From NCBI GenBank assembly GCA_004210915.1, contig SEGS01000018.1, positions 1-46,553 of the forward strand: 46,553 bases of DNA. The letters are read 5' to 3'. Of the stretch, positions 8,924-17,505 are shown in pieces; the stretch's first letter is position 1; each line of letters begins with the position of its first letter. The notes beneath the pieces were generated by a model that was given only the letters and a program-made list of their open reading frames with translations, was not told the DNA's origin and did not search any database. This stretch comes from Variovorax sp. Lineage in GTDB: Bacteria; Pseudomonadota; Gammaproteobacteria; Burkholderiales; Burkholderiaceae_C. The position numbers and the translations under genes are program-made.

Positions 8924-8936
8924 GTTGACAGTCAAC
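8924..8936. promoter_or_regulatory. second palindrome containing a TTGACA-like -35 box
   Basis: GTTGAC and GTCAAC form 6-base perfect arms around a single central A at 8930. The plus-strand reading contains TTGACA (8925-8930), a consensus -35 box pointing to the hydroxyacid operon; the opposite reading gives TTGACT toward the citrate synthase gene. No strong -10 was found at 17 bases, so the promoter assignment is tentative. Confidence 0.5.
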
Positions 8937-8983
8937 ACATCATTAGCATCCGTCCACGTCCAGAAACAGTGCTCCGAACCGTC

Positions 8984-9937
8984 ATGAAACCTCAGGTCCT
9001 GCAACTCAACCCGATCCTCGTTCCGCAGATCAACGACCAGCTCGCCGAGCGCTACACGGTTCACAAGCTGTTCGAGGTGCAGGACCCGTCGGCCTACCTG
9101 CGCGCACACGGCGCCGCCATCGAGGCCGCGATCACCGGTGGCCACACCGGCATCACGCGGGCCATGCTCGAACAGCTGCCACAGCTCCGGGTGGTGGCCG
9201 TGAACGGCGTCGGCACCGACGCGGTCGATCTGGCGTACTGCCGCGAGCGCGGCCTGCCCGTCACCGCCACGTTGGGCGCACTCACCGAAGACGTGGCCGA
9301 CCTGGCGATCGGCCTCCTGATCGCCGCCTGTCGCAACCTGTGCGCGGGCGACCGCTTCGTGCGCGACGGCCAATGGGAGAAGTTTCCGCAGCCCGGCGCG
9401 ATCCCGCTGGCGCGCCGCTTCAGCGGCATGCGCGTCGGCATCGTCGGCATGGGCCGGGTCGGCCGGGCCGTCGCCGTGCGCGCCGCGGCCTTCGGCTGCC
9501 CCATCCGCTACACCGACCTGCGCGCCATGGACGACGTTGCGCACACCTTCGTGGCCGACCTAGTAGAACTGGCCCGCCAGTCGGACGCGCTGGTGCTGTG
9601 CGCCGCTGCCGACAAGGCCGAGGGCATCGTCGACGCCGCCGTGCTCGACGCGCTCGGCCCGCAGGGCTTTCTTGTGAACGTGGCGCGAGGACGGCTGGTC
9701 AATGAGGATCACCTGACCGAGGCGCTGACCGCAGGCCGCATCGCTGGCGTTGGCCTGGACGTCTTCGTGGACGAGCCGCGCGTCCCGGCGGCGCTGCGCC
9801 AGTCCGAGCGCGCCACGCTGCAGGCGCACCGTGCCAGCGCCACCTGGGAGACGCGCACGGCCATGGCGCAGATGGTCCTGGACAGCGTCGCGCAGGCGCT
9901 GGCGGGCGAGCGCCCCGCGATGAGCCTGACCACCTGA
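8984..9937 (+). CDS. D-2-hydroxyacid dehydrogenase (glyoxylate/hydroxypyruvate reductase-like)
   Basis: This is an NAD(P)-dependent enzyme that interconverts 2-oxoacids and D-2-hydroxyacids. The Rossmann motif GMGRVG is at residues 155-160. The VARGRLVNEDHLTEAL segment holds the catalytic arginine, and AGVGLDVFVDEP and LQAHRASATWETR hold the glutamate region and the catalytic histidine. The 317-residue length is typical. ATG 8984 (MKPQVLQ) is preferred; upstream in-frame sequence runs through the AT-rich promoter region. It is the first gene of a plus-strand operon with Bug, FAH-family hydrolase and SDR genes, which suggests a role in breakdown of an imported organic acid. Confidence 0.9.
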   Translation: MKPQVLQLNPILVPQINDQLAERYTVHKLFEVQDPSAYLRAHGAAIEAAITGGHTGITRAMLEQLPQLRVVAVNGVGTDAVDLAYCRERGLPVTATLGALTEDVADLAIGLLIAACRNLCAGDRFVRDGQWEKFPQPGAIPLARRFSGMRVGIVGMGRVGRAVAVRAAAFGCPIRYTDLRAMDDVAHTFVADLVELARQSDALVLCAAADKAEGIVDAAVLDALGPQGFLVNVARGRLVNEDHLTEALTAGRIAGVGLDVFVDEPRVPAALRQSERATLQAHRASATWETRTAMAQMVLDSVAQALAGERPAMSLTT

Positions 9938-9975
9938 CATCCCGACCAACCAAAAAAACCACCGGAGACAACGAC

Positions 9976-10950
9976 ATGAATGCACGCCGCTGCGCCATCG
10001 CGCTGGCACTCGCCCTCGCCGCCACTGCCCAGGCACCTGCGCTCGCGCAGGGCTTTCCGTCGCGCCCCGTCACGCTGGTCGTGCCGTTTCCACCCGGTGG
10101 CGGCACCGACACCGGGGGCCGGGTCATCGCCGAGCAGCTCAGCCGGCGCTGGGGCCAGCCCGTCATCGTCGAGAACAAGGGCGGCGCGGCCGGCCAGATC
10201 GGCGCCGACTTCGTCGCCAAGGCCAGGCCCGACGGCTACACGCTGCTCCTGGGCAACATCGGCACGCAGGCGATCAATCCGTCGCTGTACCCCAAGATGA
10301 GCTACGACGCCGACAAGGCCTTCGCCCCGGTGTCGCTGGTGGCCGAATTGCCGCTGGCCATGATGGTCAATCCCGCGGTGCCGGCCAAGACAGCGGCCGA
10401 GTTCGTTGCGCTGGCCAAGTCCCAACCCGGCAAGCTGAGCTACAGCAGCTCGGGCGCGGGCGGTGCGCCGCACCTGGCGGCGGAAATGTTCAAGGAGCAG
10501 ACCGGCGCCTTCGTGCTTCATGTGCCGTACCGGGGCGGCGGCCCGGCCGTCGCCGACCTGCTGGCCGGCCATGTGCAGCTGTCGTTCATGACGGTGCTCG
10601 AGGCCTCCGGCAACATCAAGGCCGGCAAGCTGCGGGCCCTGGCCGTCACCGGCGACAAGCGCGTAAGTGCTTTCCCCGAGGTGCCCACGCTGGCCGAGGG
10701 CGTGGCACCGGGCTTCAACGCGATCTCTTGGATCGGCCTGCTCGCACCGGCCGGCACGCCGCCGGACGTGCAGGACCGGATCGCGGCCGATGTGCGCGCC
10801 GTGCTGGCCGACGAGGCCGTCAAGGCGCGCTTCGTGGCGCTGGGCGGCGTGCCGCGCGCGACCACGCCGGCGGAGTTCGGCAAGCTGATCGCGGACGACA
10901 AGGCGCGCTACGCGCAGATCATTCGCGCCCGCAAGATCACGATCGAATGA
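9976..10950 (+). CDS. Bug-type (TTT family) periplasmic substrate-binding protein
   Basis: This is an exported solute-binding protein of the Bug/TctC family, 324 residues. A signal peptide with a hydrophobic core ends around ALAQG near residue 26. Family motifs are FPSRPVTLVVPFPPGG, GRVIAEQLS, VIVENKGGAAGQIGADFVAKA and a later VPYRGGGPAVADLLAGHVQ. Such proteins bind carboxylates and deliver them to TctAB-type permeases or act in sensing. No TctA or TctB gene is present in this window. The stop overlaps the start of the next gene (ATGA), which ties it to the FAH-family hydrolase. Confidence 0.93.
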   Translation: MNARRCAIALALALAATAQAPALAQGFPSRPVTLVVPFPPGGGTDTGGRVIAEQLSRRWGQPVIVENKGGAAGQIGADFVAKARPDGYTLLLGNIGTQAINPSLYPKMSYDADKAFAPVSLVAELPLAMMVNPAVPAKTAAEFVALAKSQPGKLSYSSSGAGGAPHLAAEMFKEQTGAFVLHVPYRGGGPAVADLLAGHVQLSFMTVLEASGNIKAGKLRALAVTGDKRVSAFPEVPTLAEGVAPGFNAISWIGLLAPAGTPPDVQDRIAADVRAVLADEAVKARFVALGGVPRATTPAEFGKLIADDKARYAQIIRARKITIE

Positions 10951-11630
10951 CCGACTTCGTCATCCCGGCACCCGCGCCGGTGGCGCTGCCGGTCGCCGGC
11001 TCCGCGGCGCGCTTCCCGGTGGGGCGCGTGTTCTGCATCGGCCGCAACTACCCGTGGCAGGCCGACGAAGCGCGACCGGCCGGAATGCCGGCCTGGTTCA
11101 TGAAGCCCACGACAGCCATCGTGCCGGCGCAAGGCGTGCTGCCTTACCCGCCGGGCACGGAAGACTTCTGCCACGAGATCGAACTCGTGGTGGCCATCGC
11201 CCGCGGGGGGCGCGACATCGATCCCGCGCAGGTCGAGGCACAGCACATCTGGGGCTACGCCGCGGGGCTCGACCTGACGCGCCGCGACCTGCAGCAACAA
11301 GCCAAGCGCGCTGGTGGCCCCTGGGAGCCCGCCAAGGCCTTCGACCACTCGGCCCCCTGCACGCCGCTGATGCCGGCCGAGGCCTGCGGCCATCCGCGCA
11401 GCGGTGCCATCTGGCTGGCCGTGAACGGCGTGGACCGCCAGCGCGCCGACGTGGCCGATCTGCTGTGGGCGGTGCCCGACCTCGTCGCCATGCTGTCGCG
11501 CTCCGTGGCGCTGCAGCCGGGCGACCTCGTCTTCACCGGCACGCCGGTGGGCGTGGGGCCACTGCAGCGCGGCGACCGCATCGCGGCGGGCATCGACGGC
11601 ATTGCCGAGTTCGGCATGACCGTGGCGTGA
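10947..11630 (+). CDS. fumarylacetoacetate hydrolase (FAH) family protein
   Basis: This is a metal-dependent C-C bond hydrolase or isomerase, most like fumarylpyruvate hydrolases. [13 protein letters not shown] near the N-terminus is the FAH signature. [15 protein letters not shown] supplies the acidic metal ligands, [14 protein letters not shown] matches the family core, and [11 protein letters not shown] is the typical C-terminal motif. The length of 227 residues equals that of single-domain members. The ATG at 10947 overlaps the Bug stop by four bases. With the SDR and hydroxyacid dehydrogenase it likely processes a ring-cleavage or oxoacid intermediate; the substrate cannot be read from sequence. 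Confidence 0.9.
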   Translation: MTDFVIPAPAPVALPVAGSAARFPVGRVFCIGRNYPWQADEARPAGMPAWFMKPTTAIVPAQGVLPYPPGTEDFCHEIELVVAIARGGRDIDPAQVEAQHIWGYAAGLDLTRRDLQQQAKRAGGPWEPAKAFDHSAPCTPLMPAEACGHPRSGAIWLAVNGVDRQRADVADLLWAVPDLVAMLSRSVALQPGDLVFTGTPVGVGPLQRGDRIAAGIDGIAEFGMTVA

Positions 11631-11667
11631 AGGCGGCGTCGCACCCCTCAACCTCAGGAAACCCGTC

Positions 11668-12429
11668 TTGACCATCCCTTCCAGAAAGATCGCGCTCGTC
11701 ACCGGCGCCGGCAGCGGCATCGGCCGCGCCGCGGCGCTGGGCCTGCTGACCGACGGCTTCACCGTTGTGCTGGCCGGCCGCCGCGCCGAGCCGCTGCAGG
11801 CGCTCGCCGACCAAGCCGCATCGCGCGGCCAGACCGCGCTGGCCGTGCCCACCGATGTGACCGACCCGGCCAGCGTGCAGGCCCTGTTCGACACCATCGA
11901 GAAGACCTGTGGCCGGCTCGACGTGGTGTTCAACAACGCGGGCGTCAACGCGCCTGCCGTGCCCATGGACGAGCTGCCGCTGGACCAGTGGTTCAACGTC
12001 ATCAACACCAACGTGACCGGCGTGTTCCTGTGCGCCCGCGCGGCCTTCGGCCTGATGCGCCGGCAGTCGCCGCAGGGTGGGCGCATCATCAACAACGGCT
12101 CGATTTCGGCGCACACGCCGCGCCCCTTCACCGCGCCCTACACCGCCAGCAAGCATGCGGTGAGCGGCATCACCAAGGCCATCGCGCTGGACGGCCGCGC
12201 CTACAACATCGTGGCCAGCCAGATCGACATCGGCAACGCGCTGACCGAGCTGTCCGAGCGCATGACGCGCGGCGTGCTGCAGGCCAACGGCACGACCGCA
12301 CCCGAGCCCATGATGGACGCGAGCCATGTCGCCAACGCCGTGCGTCACATCGCCGCGCTGCCGCTCGAAGCCAATGTGCTGAACATGACCGTCATGGCCA
12401 GCCACATGCCATTCGTCGGCCGCGGCTGA
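11668..12429 (+). CDS. short-chain dehydrogenase/reductase (SDR)
   Basis: This is a classical SDR of 253 residues. The cofactor motif TGAGSGIGR is at residues 12-20, NNAG lies near residue 90, serine in NNGSIS is the probable catalytic Ser, and YTASK gives Tyr158 and Lys162. An arginine-containing LAGRRAEPL after the second strand suggests NADP(H) preference, which is inference. The start is a TTG at 11668, with AGGAAA about ten bases upstream; no better start was found. It sits between the FAH hydrolase and the second Bug gene, in the same direction. Confidence 0.9.
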   Translation: MTIPSRKIALVTGAGSGIGRAAALGLLTDGFTVVLAGRRAEPLQALADQAASRGQTALAVPTDVTDPASVQALFDTIEKTCGRLDVVFNNAGVNAPAVPMDELPLDQWFNVINTNVTGVFLCARAAFGLMRRQSPQGGRIINNGSISAHTPRPFTAPYTASKHAVSGITKAIALDGRAYNIVASQIDIGNALTELSERMTRGVLQANGTTAPEPMMDASHVANAVRHIAALPLEANVLNMTVMASHMPFVGRG

Positions 12430-12473
12430 GCCGCCGAGAGACACAGATCACCCACCAAAAGACGGAGACAGAC

Positions 12474-13460
12474 ATGCAACGCAAGACCCTGATCAAGACA
12501 CTGGCCGCCACGGCGGTGCTGGCACTGGCGCCGACCTGGGCGTCGGCCCAGTCGGCCCCATCGGCGTACCCGAGCCGCCCCATCAAGATCATCGTGCCCG
12601 CGCCGCCGGGCGGTGCGATCGACGTGATCGCGCGCGTCATCGGCGACAAGCTCGCGCTGTCGATGGGCCAACCCGTCGTCATCGACAACCGGCCCGGCGC
12701 GTCCAACAACCTCGGTACCGACGTGCTGGCCAAGTCCCCGCCCGACGGCTACACCATCGGCATCGTGGGCGGCAGCCACAACATCAACAAGTTCCTGTTC
12801 AAGAACCTCGGCTGGGACCCGGAGAAGAGCTTCGAGCCCATCATCTACACGCACGAGGTGCCGCTGGTGTTCGCGATCTATCCGCAGATTCCGGCGAAGA
12901 CACTGCCCGAGTTCATCGCGTGGATGAAGGCCAACCCGGACCAGGCGAAGGTCGCGACGTCCGGCCGCGGCAGTGCGCAGGAGATGGCCGCCGAGATGTT
13001 CCGGATGGCCAGCGGCGCGAACATGCTGCTGGTGCCCTACAAGGGGTCTGCCGCGGCGCATCCGGACCTGCTGGCCGGACGCACGGCGCTCTACATCGAC
13101 ACCATCAGCGCGATCCAGTCGCAGGTCAAAGGTGGCAACGTGCGCGCCATTGCCGTAAGCACGCGCAAGCGCACGGCGTCGTTGCCGGACGTGCCGACGG
13201 CGGACGAACAGGGGCTCAAGGGCTATGACGCCAACACCAACGGCGGCTTCCTCGCGCCCGCCGGCACGCCGAAGCCGATCGTCGCGAAGCTCAACGCCGA
13301 GATCAATGCGGCCCTCAAGTTGCCGGACGTGCGGACCAAGCTCGAGGGCGCGGGCATCGACATCCAGGGCGGCACGCCCCAGGACTACGCCGCGCTGATC
13401 AAATCCGACCTGGCCAAGTGGGGCAAGGTGGTGAAGGACGCGGGCATTCCGCTCGAGTGA
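12474..13460 (+). CDS. second Bug-type (TTT family) substrate-binding protein of the operon
   Basis: This is an exported solute-binding protein of 328 residues. The signal peptide runs MQRKTLIKTLAATAVLALAP and ends near SAQSAPS. Family motifs are YPSRPIKIIVPAPPGG, VIDNRPGASNNLGTDVLAKSPPDGYT and VPYKGSAAAHPDLLAGR. ATG 12474 follows a GACGGAGACAGAC ribosome site. It closes the operon that begins at 8984 and ends four bases before the converging cysK gene. It is clearly diverged from the Bug at 9976, so the pair probably bind different ligands rather than being a recent duplication. Confidence 0.93.
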   Translation: MQRKTLIKTLAATAVLALAPTWASAQSAPSAYPSRPIKIIVPAPPGGAIDVIARVIGDKLALSMGQPVVIDNRPGASNNLGTDVLAKSPPDGYTIGIVGGSHNINKFLFKNLGWDPEKSFEPIIYTHEVPLVFAIYPQIPAKTLPEFIAWMKANPDQAKVATSGRGSAQEMAAEMFRMASGANMLLVPYKGSAAAHPDLLAGRTALYIDTISAIQSQVKGGNVRAIAVSTRKRTASLPDVPTADEQGLKGYDANTNGGFLAPAGTPKPIVAKLNAEINAALKLPDVRTKLEGAGIDIQGGTPQDYAALIKSDLAKWGKVVKDAGIPLE

Positions 13461-13464
13461 ACCG

Positions 13465-14394
13465 TCAGGCGGGCAGCGCCGGCAGGAAACCCTCGACCGA
13501 CAGATAGCGTTCGCCCGTGTCGTAGTTGAAGCCCAGCACGACGGCATCGGCCGCCAGGTCCGGCAGTTTCTGCGCAATGGCGGCGAGCGTCGCGCCCGAA
13601 GAAATGCCGACCAGGATGCCTTCCTCGGCCGCGCAACGGCGGGCCATCTCGCGCGCGGGTTCGGCATCGACCTGGATCACGCCGTCGAGCACGCTGACGT
13701 CGAGGTTCTTCGGGATGAAGCCGGCGCCGATGCCCTGGATGGGGTGCGGCGCGGGCGCGCCGCCCGAAATCACCGGCGATGCGACCGGCTCGACCGCAAA
13801 GACCTTCAGCTTCGGCCACTTCGCCTTCAGGACCTTCGCGACACCGGTGATGTGGCCCCCCGTGCCCACGCCCGTGATGATGGCGTCGACGCCCCCGGGG
13901 AAATCGGCGGCGATTTCTTCGGCCGTGGTGCGCACGTGCACGTCGACATTCGCCGGGTTGTTGAACTGCTGCGGCATCCATGAATTCGGCGTGCTGGCAA
14001 TCAGCTCTTCGGCGCGCGCGATCGCGGCCTTCATGCCACCGGCGCGCGGCGTCAGGTCGAAGCTCGCGCCGTAGGCCAGCATCAGGCGCCGGCGCTCGAC
14101 CGACATCGAATCGGGCATCACCAGGATCAGCTTGTAGCCCTTGACCGCAGCCACCATCGCCAGGCCGATGCCCGTGTTGCCCGAGGTCGGCTCGACGATG
14201 GTGCCGCCGGGCTTCAGCGTGCCGGACTTCTCTGCGTCTTCGACCATCGCGAGCGCGATGCGGTCCTTGATCGAGCCGCCGGGATTGCTGCGTTCGGACT
14301 TGATCCAGACCTGCTGCGAGGCCTGTCCGAACAGGCGCTGGATGCGGATGTGCGGTGTGTTGCCGATGGTGGCGAGGATGGTGTCGGCTTTCAT
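13465..14394 (-). CDS. cysK: cysteine synthase A (O-acetylserine sulfhydrylase)
   Basis: This PLP enzyme makes cysteine from O-acetylserine and sulfide. Lys43 in NPGGSIKDR is the expected PLP-binding lysine. [12 protein letters not shown] is the substrate-binding loop and [10 protein letters not shown] binds the PLP phosphate. Near the C-terminus VGISSGA is also conserved. The length of 309 residues is normal. ATG 14394 follows AAGGAG. It is convergent with the Bug gene at 13460 and divergent from rnpB, whose transcript starts 54 bases away. Confidence 0.95.
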   Translation of the reverse strand: MKADTILATIGNTPHIRIQRLFGQASQQVWIKSERSNPGGSIKDRIALAMVEDAEKSGTLKPGGTIVEPTSGNTGIGLAMVAAVKGYKLILVMPDSMSVERRRLMLAYGASFDLTPRAGGMKAAIARAEELIASTPNSWMPQQFNNPANVDVHVRTTAEEIAADFPGGVDAIITGVGTGGHITGVAKVLKAKWPKLKVFAVEPVASPVISGGAPAPHPIQGIGAGFIPKNLDVSVLDGVIQVDAEPAREMARRCAAEEGILVGISSGATLAAIAQKLPDLAADAVVLGFNYDTGERYLSVEGFLPALPA

Positions 14395-14435
14395 GCAGGA
14401 GGCTCCTTGGAAACTGTGCGGACGGCCATTGTGGC

Positions 14436-14441
14436 GATAAT
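14436..14441 (+). promoter_or_regulatory. rnpB -10 box
   Basis: GATAAT lies six bases before the predicted RNase P RNA 5' end at 14448, as expected for a sigma70 -10 element. A clear -35 at standard spacing was not found. Confidence 0.6.
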
Positions 14442-14447
14442 CGCCGC

Positions 14448-14796
14448 GTGAAGCACGCTGGACCGTCGCTGGTGCAAGTCTCGAAAGAGCGCACTGGAGG
14501 AACGTCCGGACTGCACAGGACAGCGCAGGAGCTAACGGCTCTCCACCGTGAGGTGAGGATCAGAGCAACAGAGACGAGTCGGTGAAGGGGCAACCCCGAT
14601 CCGGGTGAAACGGGCAATCTCTGCGCGCAGCAACACCAAGTAGGCCGGTTTCGAGGTGGTTCCGCTGAGCCGGCGGGTAGGTGGCATCGAGCCGTTTGGT
14701 GACAAACGGCCCAGAGTAATGACGGTCACGTGGACGCAACCGCAAGGGAGCGTCAACGCACAGAATCCGGCGTATCGGCGCGCTTCACACTTTTTT
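14448..14796 (+). ncRNA. rnpB: RNase P RNA (class A) with terminal T run
   Basis: This is the catalytic RNA of RNase P, which trims tRNA 5' leaders. The terminal helix P1 is formed by GTGAAGC (14448-14454) and GCTTCAC (14782-14788). The 5' core contains GAGGAACGTCCGGACT, and the 3' core ACAGAATCCGGCGTATCGG; these are the paired conserved regions of bacterial RNase P RNA. AGAGTAATGACGG and other conserved stretches lie between. The mature RNA ends near 14790, followed by TTTTTT at 14791-14796. The roughly 340-base length fits. The 3' end abuts the converging M48 peptidase gene. Confidence 0.95.
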
Positions 14797-14798
14797 CT

Positions 14799-15986
14799 TC
14801 AACGCGCGACGCAACCCGCGACCGTGCCGGCCTTCATGCGCTGCGCGCGCTCCGCGGTCGCCGGGTGGCTGCTGAGCAGGCTGGCCAGGGCCGACGCATC
14901 CGTGGTGCCTTCGGTTGCCTTGCCGCCGCGCTTCTCGCCGTTCTGGTCTTTTTCGCCGTTCTTCTTCCCATGGTCCGGGCCTTCGTGCGCATCGCCGTCG
15001 GGGCCGTCGATGGTCAGCAGCAGGTCGGCCATCGGTGCGATCGGCCGGCCGGCCTTCTGCATCAGCCGAACGGCGAAGCAGTCGGCTTCGGTCTCGTGGC
15101 TGCGCCGATAGGCCATGCTGGTCAAGAGCGTGCTGCCCATCGAGATCAGGCTGGACACATCGCCCAGCGCCAAGCCCAGACCGACGTTGAGCACGCCCTG
15201 TTCGACGACCAGCCGCGTGCCATGCCGATGCACCACGTGCCCCATCTCGTGCGCGAGCACGCCGAGCAGCGCGTCGTCGCCGGTTTTCGCCAGGCTCGAC
15301 GCTTCGACCAGTGCATCGGTCATGACCATGGTGCCGCCCGGGAGCGCGAACGCGTTGGGGCCGATGCCGGAACGGAAGGACAGCGTCATCACCGGCGCGT
15401 AGTGCGGGTAGCGCGCCAGGTCGGGTCCCGCCTGTTGCACGAGCGTCCGGAACGCCGCTTGCAATTCGGCCTGCCGTTCGGGGGCGAGCTTGCTGGGCTG
15501 GAGGTAGCTGCGATCGAGTTCGTCCATCGCCTGGGCCGACAGCCCCTGCTCCCAGCCCAGCGGCACGTGGCCCGCTAGCTGCGCCGCCGCCCAGGGCGTG
15601 CCGTAGCGGTAGAAAGCCCAGAGCCCGAGCACGGCGGCCAGCAGCACGACCACGAACACGCGCAGGTGCGTCTGCATGCGTTGCGCGATGCCGGGCCGGC
15701 CTCCCGCGGCTTCGCGCAGCGCGTGCCATTGCGCACCGTCGTCGATTTCCAGGCTGCCTGCGTCGCGCAGGTCGACCACCACGCGGGCCTGCGCGCGCCG
15801 CGCGTTCCAGGCCTCGGGCCAGCCGATCGCGTCGTGGGCGAAGCTGCGCACCGGTCCGCCATCGGCATCCAGCGGATGCAGTTGCAGCGAGGGCCCGCGC
15901 GGGCCCGGCACCAGCACGACCAGCACCGGCCGCGGCTGGCTGCGCAGGCCGTCGAACCAGCGTGCGCGAAGCAGGGGAGCGCTCAT
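14799..15986 (-). CDS. M48 family metalloprotease, membrane-anchored
   Basis: This is a zinc protease of 395 residues (ATG 15986). A 105-residue N-terminal domain precedes a single transmembrane helix (about 109-127), then the peptidase domain with HEMGHVVHRHG near residue 246 and the third ligand in HETEADCFAV. The fold is BepA/Oma1-like M48C, predicted to act in the periplasm or at the membrane. A charged low-complexity insert rich in Lys, Gly and Glu lies near residues 330-360, before the C-terminal SSHPATAERAQRM motif. The adjacent upstream DUF898 gene is a common partner of this peptidase type. Confidence 0.9.
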   Translation of the reverse strand: MSAPLLRARWFDGLRSQPRPVLVVLVPGPRGPSLQLHPLDADGGPVRSFAHDAIGWPEAWNARRAQARVVVDLRDAGSLEIDDGAQWHALREAAGGRPGIAQRMQTHLRVFVVVLLAAVLGLWAFYRYGTPWAAAQLAGHVPLGWEQGLSAQAMDELDRSYLQPSKLAPERQAELQAAFRTLVQQAGPDLARYPHYAPVMTLSFRSGIGPNAFALPGGTMVMTDALVEASSLAKTGDDALLGVLAHEMGHVVHRHGTRLVVEQGVLNVGLGLALGDVSSLISMGSTLLTSMAYRRSHETEADCFAVRLMQKAGRPIAPMADLLLTIDGPDGDAHEGPDHGKKNGEKDQNGEKRGGKATEGTTDASALASLLSSHPATAERAQRMKAGTVAGCVAR

Positions 15987-16116
15987 GGGATCGTCGAGGG
16001 GTCGGTCAAGGGGGTCAGTTTTCCACCAAGCTGGCGCGTGACCCGCGGCGCATGAAACCGGCGCGGCCAAAGGCCAGAGATACCGCGGAACCGGCTTTGC
16101 CGGGCCGCTGGTATCG

Positions 16117-16154
16117 CCCCCTTGAGGGGGAGGCGCCGCAGGCGCTTCGGGGGT
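16117..16154. repeat. REP-like palindromic element typical of Comamonadaceae intergenic DNA
   Basis: CCCCC-TTGA-GGGGG (16117-16130) is followed by a GCGCC / GGCGC hairpin (16133-16145) and a G run. From memory this arrangement resembles short dispersed repeats between Comamonadaceae genes. It sits just after the DUF898 stop and may end transcription before the M48 gene. Only one copy is in the window, so dispersal is not shown here. Confidence 0.5.
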
Positions 16155-16162
16155 GTTTCATC

Positions 16163-17440
16163 CTAGCCGATGATGTCGAAGCCGACCGCGTCGGCCAGCG
16201 CATCGCCGAAGCCATCCTGCTGCTGCCGGTTGAGGCTGCCCACCAGCGTGTCGAGCCCGCCGCGCACGTGCAGCACCACCGACGCGGCCTTCATGCGGTG
16301 TTCGGCCACGCGCGCGAACGGGCGGTAGAAGCCGAGCGTGAGCAGGGTCAGCAGCGTGTTGCGGATGCGCAGCCACACGAAGGCGCCGGCACGCAGGTCG
16401 CAGCGAAAACGTGCGATGCCGCTCACGCCGATGTTGTTCCACAGCAGGTGGAAGACGCGCGCCTCGCGGTACGCCAGCGCCGGGGTGATGGCCAGGAACA
16501 GCGCGATCAGTGTCACCACGAACAGTGCCAGAAGGAACATCAAGATGCCGAGGCCCCCGGCGCGACCCCGGAAGTCCGCCGCTTGGGGCCAGTTCAGGCC
16601 CCCGCCGACCACGAATGCCAGCACGATCAGGCTCGCGATCACGAAGGCTGACAGCAGAAAGAACCCCAGCGCCGCCAGCCAGACGCGCACGAAGTCGCGG
16701 TACACCGGCTTCCAGCGGCCCGCCTCCGTGCCGATCAGGGTGCGCGCCACCATCAGCCGCTTGTAGTTGTATTCGAGGCGAATCAAGCAGAGGAAGGCGC
16801 CGGCCACACCGCCCAGCAGCAGCGTCCACATGGCCGGCGTCACCGTCGGCAGCCGGGGCAGCGGATTGACGCGCGGTTCGGCACCGGGCGACAGCGCCGA
16901 CATGCCGAACACCACCACGATCCAGATGCCGGCGATGGCGAACACCGGCCAGCTCGCGCTGTAGATCTCGCGCCACGTTGCCTGGAACTGCAGGCGAAGG
17001 CCCCGCCAGCGCGTGTGGCCGAGCCGGAACCGCACCGCGCTGCCCCACAACCAGGGCGCGAGCAGGGCTGCCGCCACCATCATCAGCGACACGGCGGTGT
17101 CCTGGCCGGTGTTCGAGGCGAGCTCGAACGCGCCGTAGAGCGCCACGAACAGCAGGAAGCCGATCACCATGCGGCGCAGCGGCGCGGTGAATTCGAAGGG
17201 GCTGTCGGCCAGCAGCGTGTGGCCGTAGAAGTACTGCACCGTGCGGCGCCGCGCCCAGGGCGTGTAGATGCCAAGCGTGACGATGGTCAGCAGCACGTTG
17301 ACGATCCAGACCCGGAAATACTCGCCGCCCGCGCCGGTGAAGCGCACGTCGTGCGGCGCAATGGCGTTGGGCGGGACGGCGCCCGCATCGGTCTCTGCGC
17401 GCAGGGGCATCGCCCCGGCCGCGGCTTCCAGTTCGGTCAT
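16163..17440 (-). CDS. DUF898 (YjgN family) multi-pass membrane protein
   Basis: This is an inner-membrane protein of unknown function, 425 residues. The family marker is the repeated segment VLLTIVTLGIYTPWARRRTVQYFYGHT near the N-terminus and its second copy near the C-terminus (TLLTLLTLGFYRPFARVAEHRM). About eight hydrophobic segments are visible. ATG 17440 follows a GGAGGAGAGAG ribosome site. The next gene downstream is a membrane M48 peptidase; the two are often neighbours, which suggests the peptidase acts with or on this protein (inference). Confidence 0.9.
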   Translation of the reverse strand: MTELEAAAGAMPLRAETDAGAVPPNAIAPHDVRFTGAGGEYFRVWIVNVLLTIVTLGIYTPWARRRTVQYFYGHTLLADSPFEFTAPLRRMVIGFLLFVALYGAFELASNTGQDTAVSLMMVAAALLAPWLWGSAVRFRLGHTRWRGLRLQFQATWREIYSASWPVFAIAGIWIVVVFGMSALSPGAEPRVNPLPRLPTVTPAMWTLLLGGVAGAFLCLIRLEYNYKRLMVARTLIGTEAGRWKPVYRDFVRVWLAALGFFLLSAFVIASLIVLAFVVGGGLNWPQAADFRGRAGGLGILMFLLALFVVTLIALFLAITPALAYREARVFHLLWNNIGVSGIARFRCDLRAGAFVWLRIRNTLLTLLTLGFYRPFARVAEHRMKAASVVLHVRGGLDTLVGSLNRQQQDGFGDALADAVGFDIIG

Positions 17441-17505
17441 TGTTTCTCTCTCCTCCGGGTCAGTCTAGCCGCGGCCCGATGCGCCATCGCGCCGTCGACG
17501 CTCGC

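Noticed and set aside
9976..13460. The two Bug genes as a recent tandem duplication
   Set aside because: Their sequences differ throughout, including the signal peptides and binding motifs.
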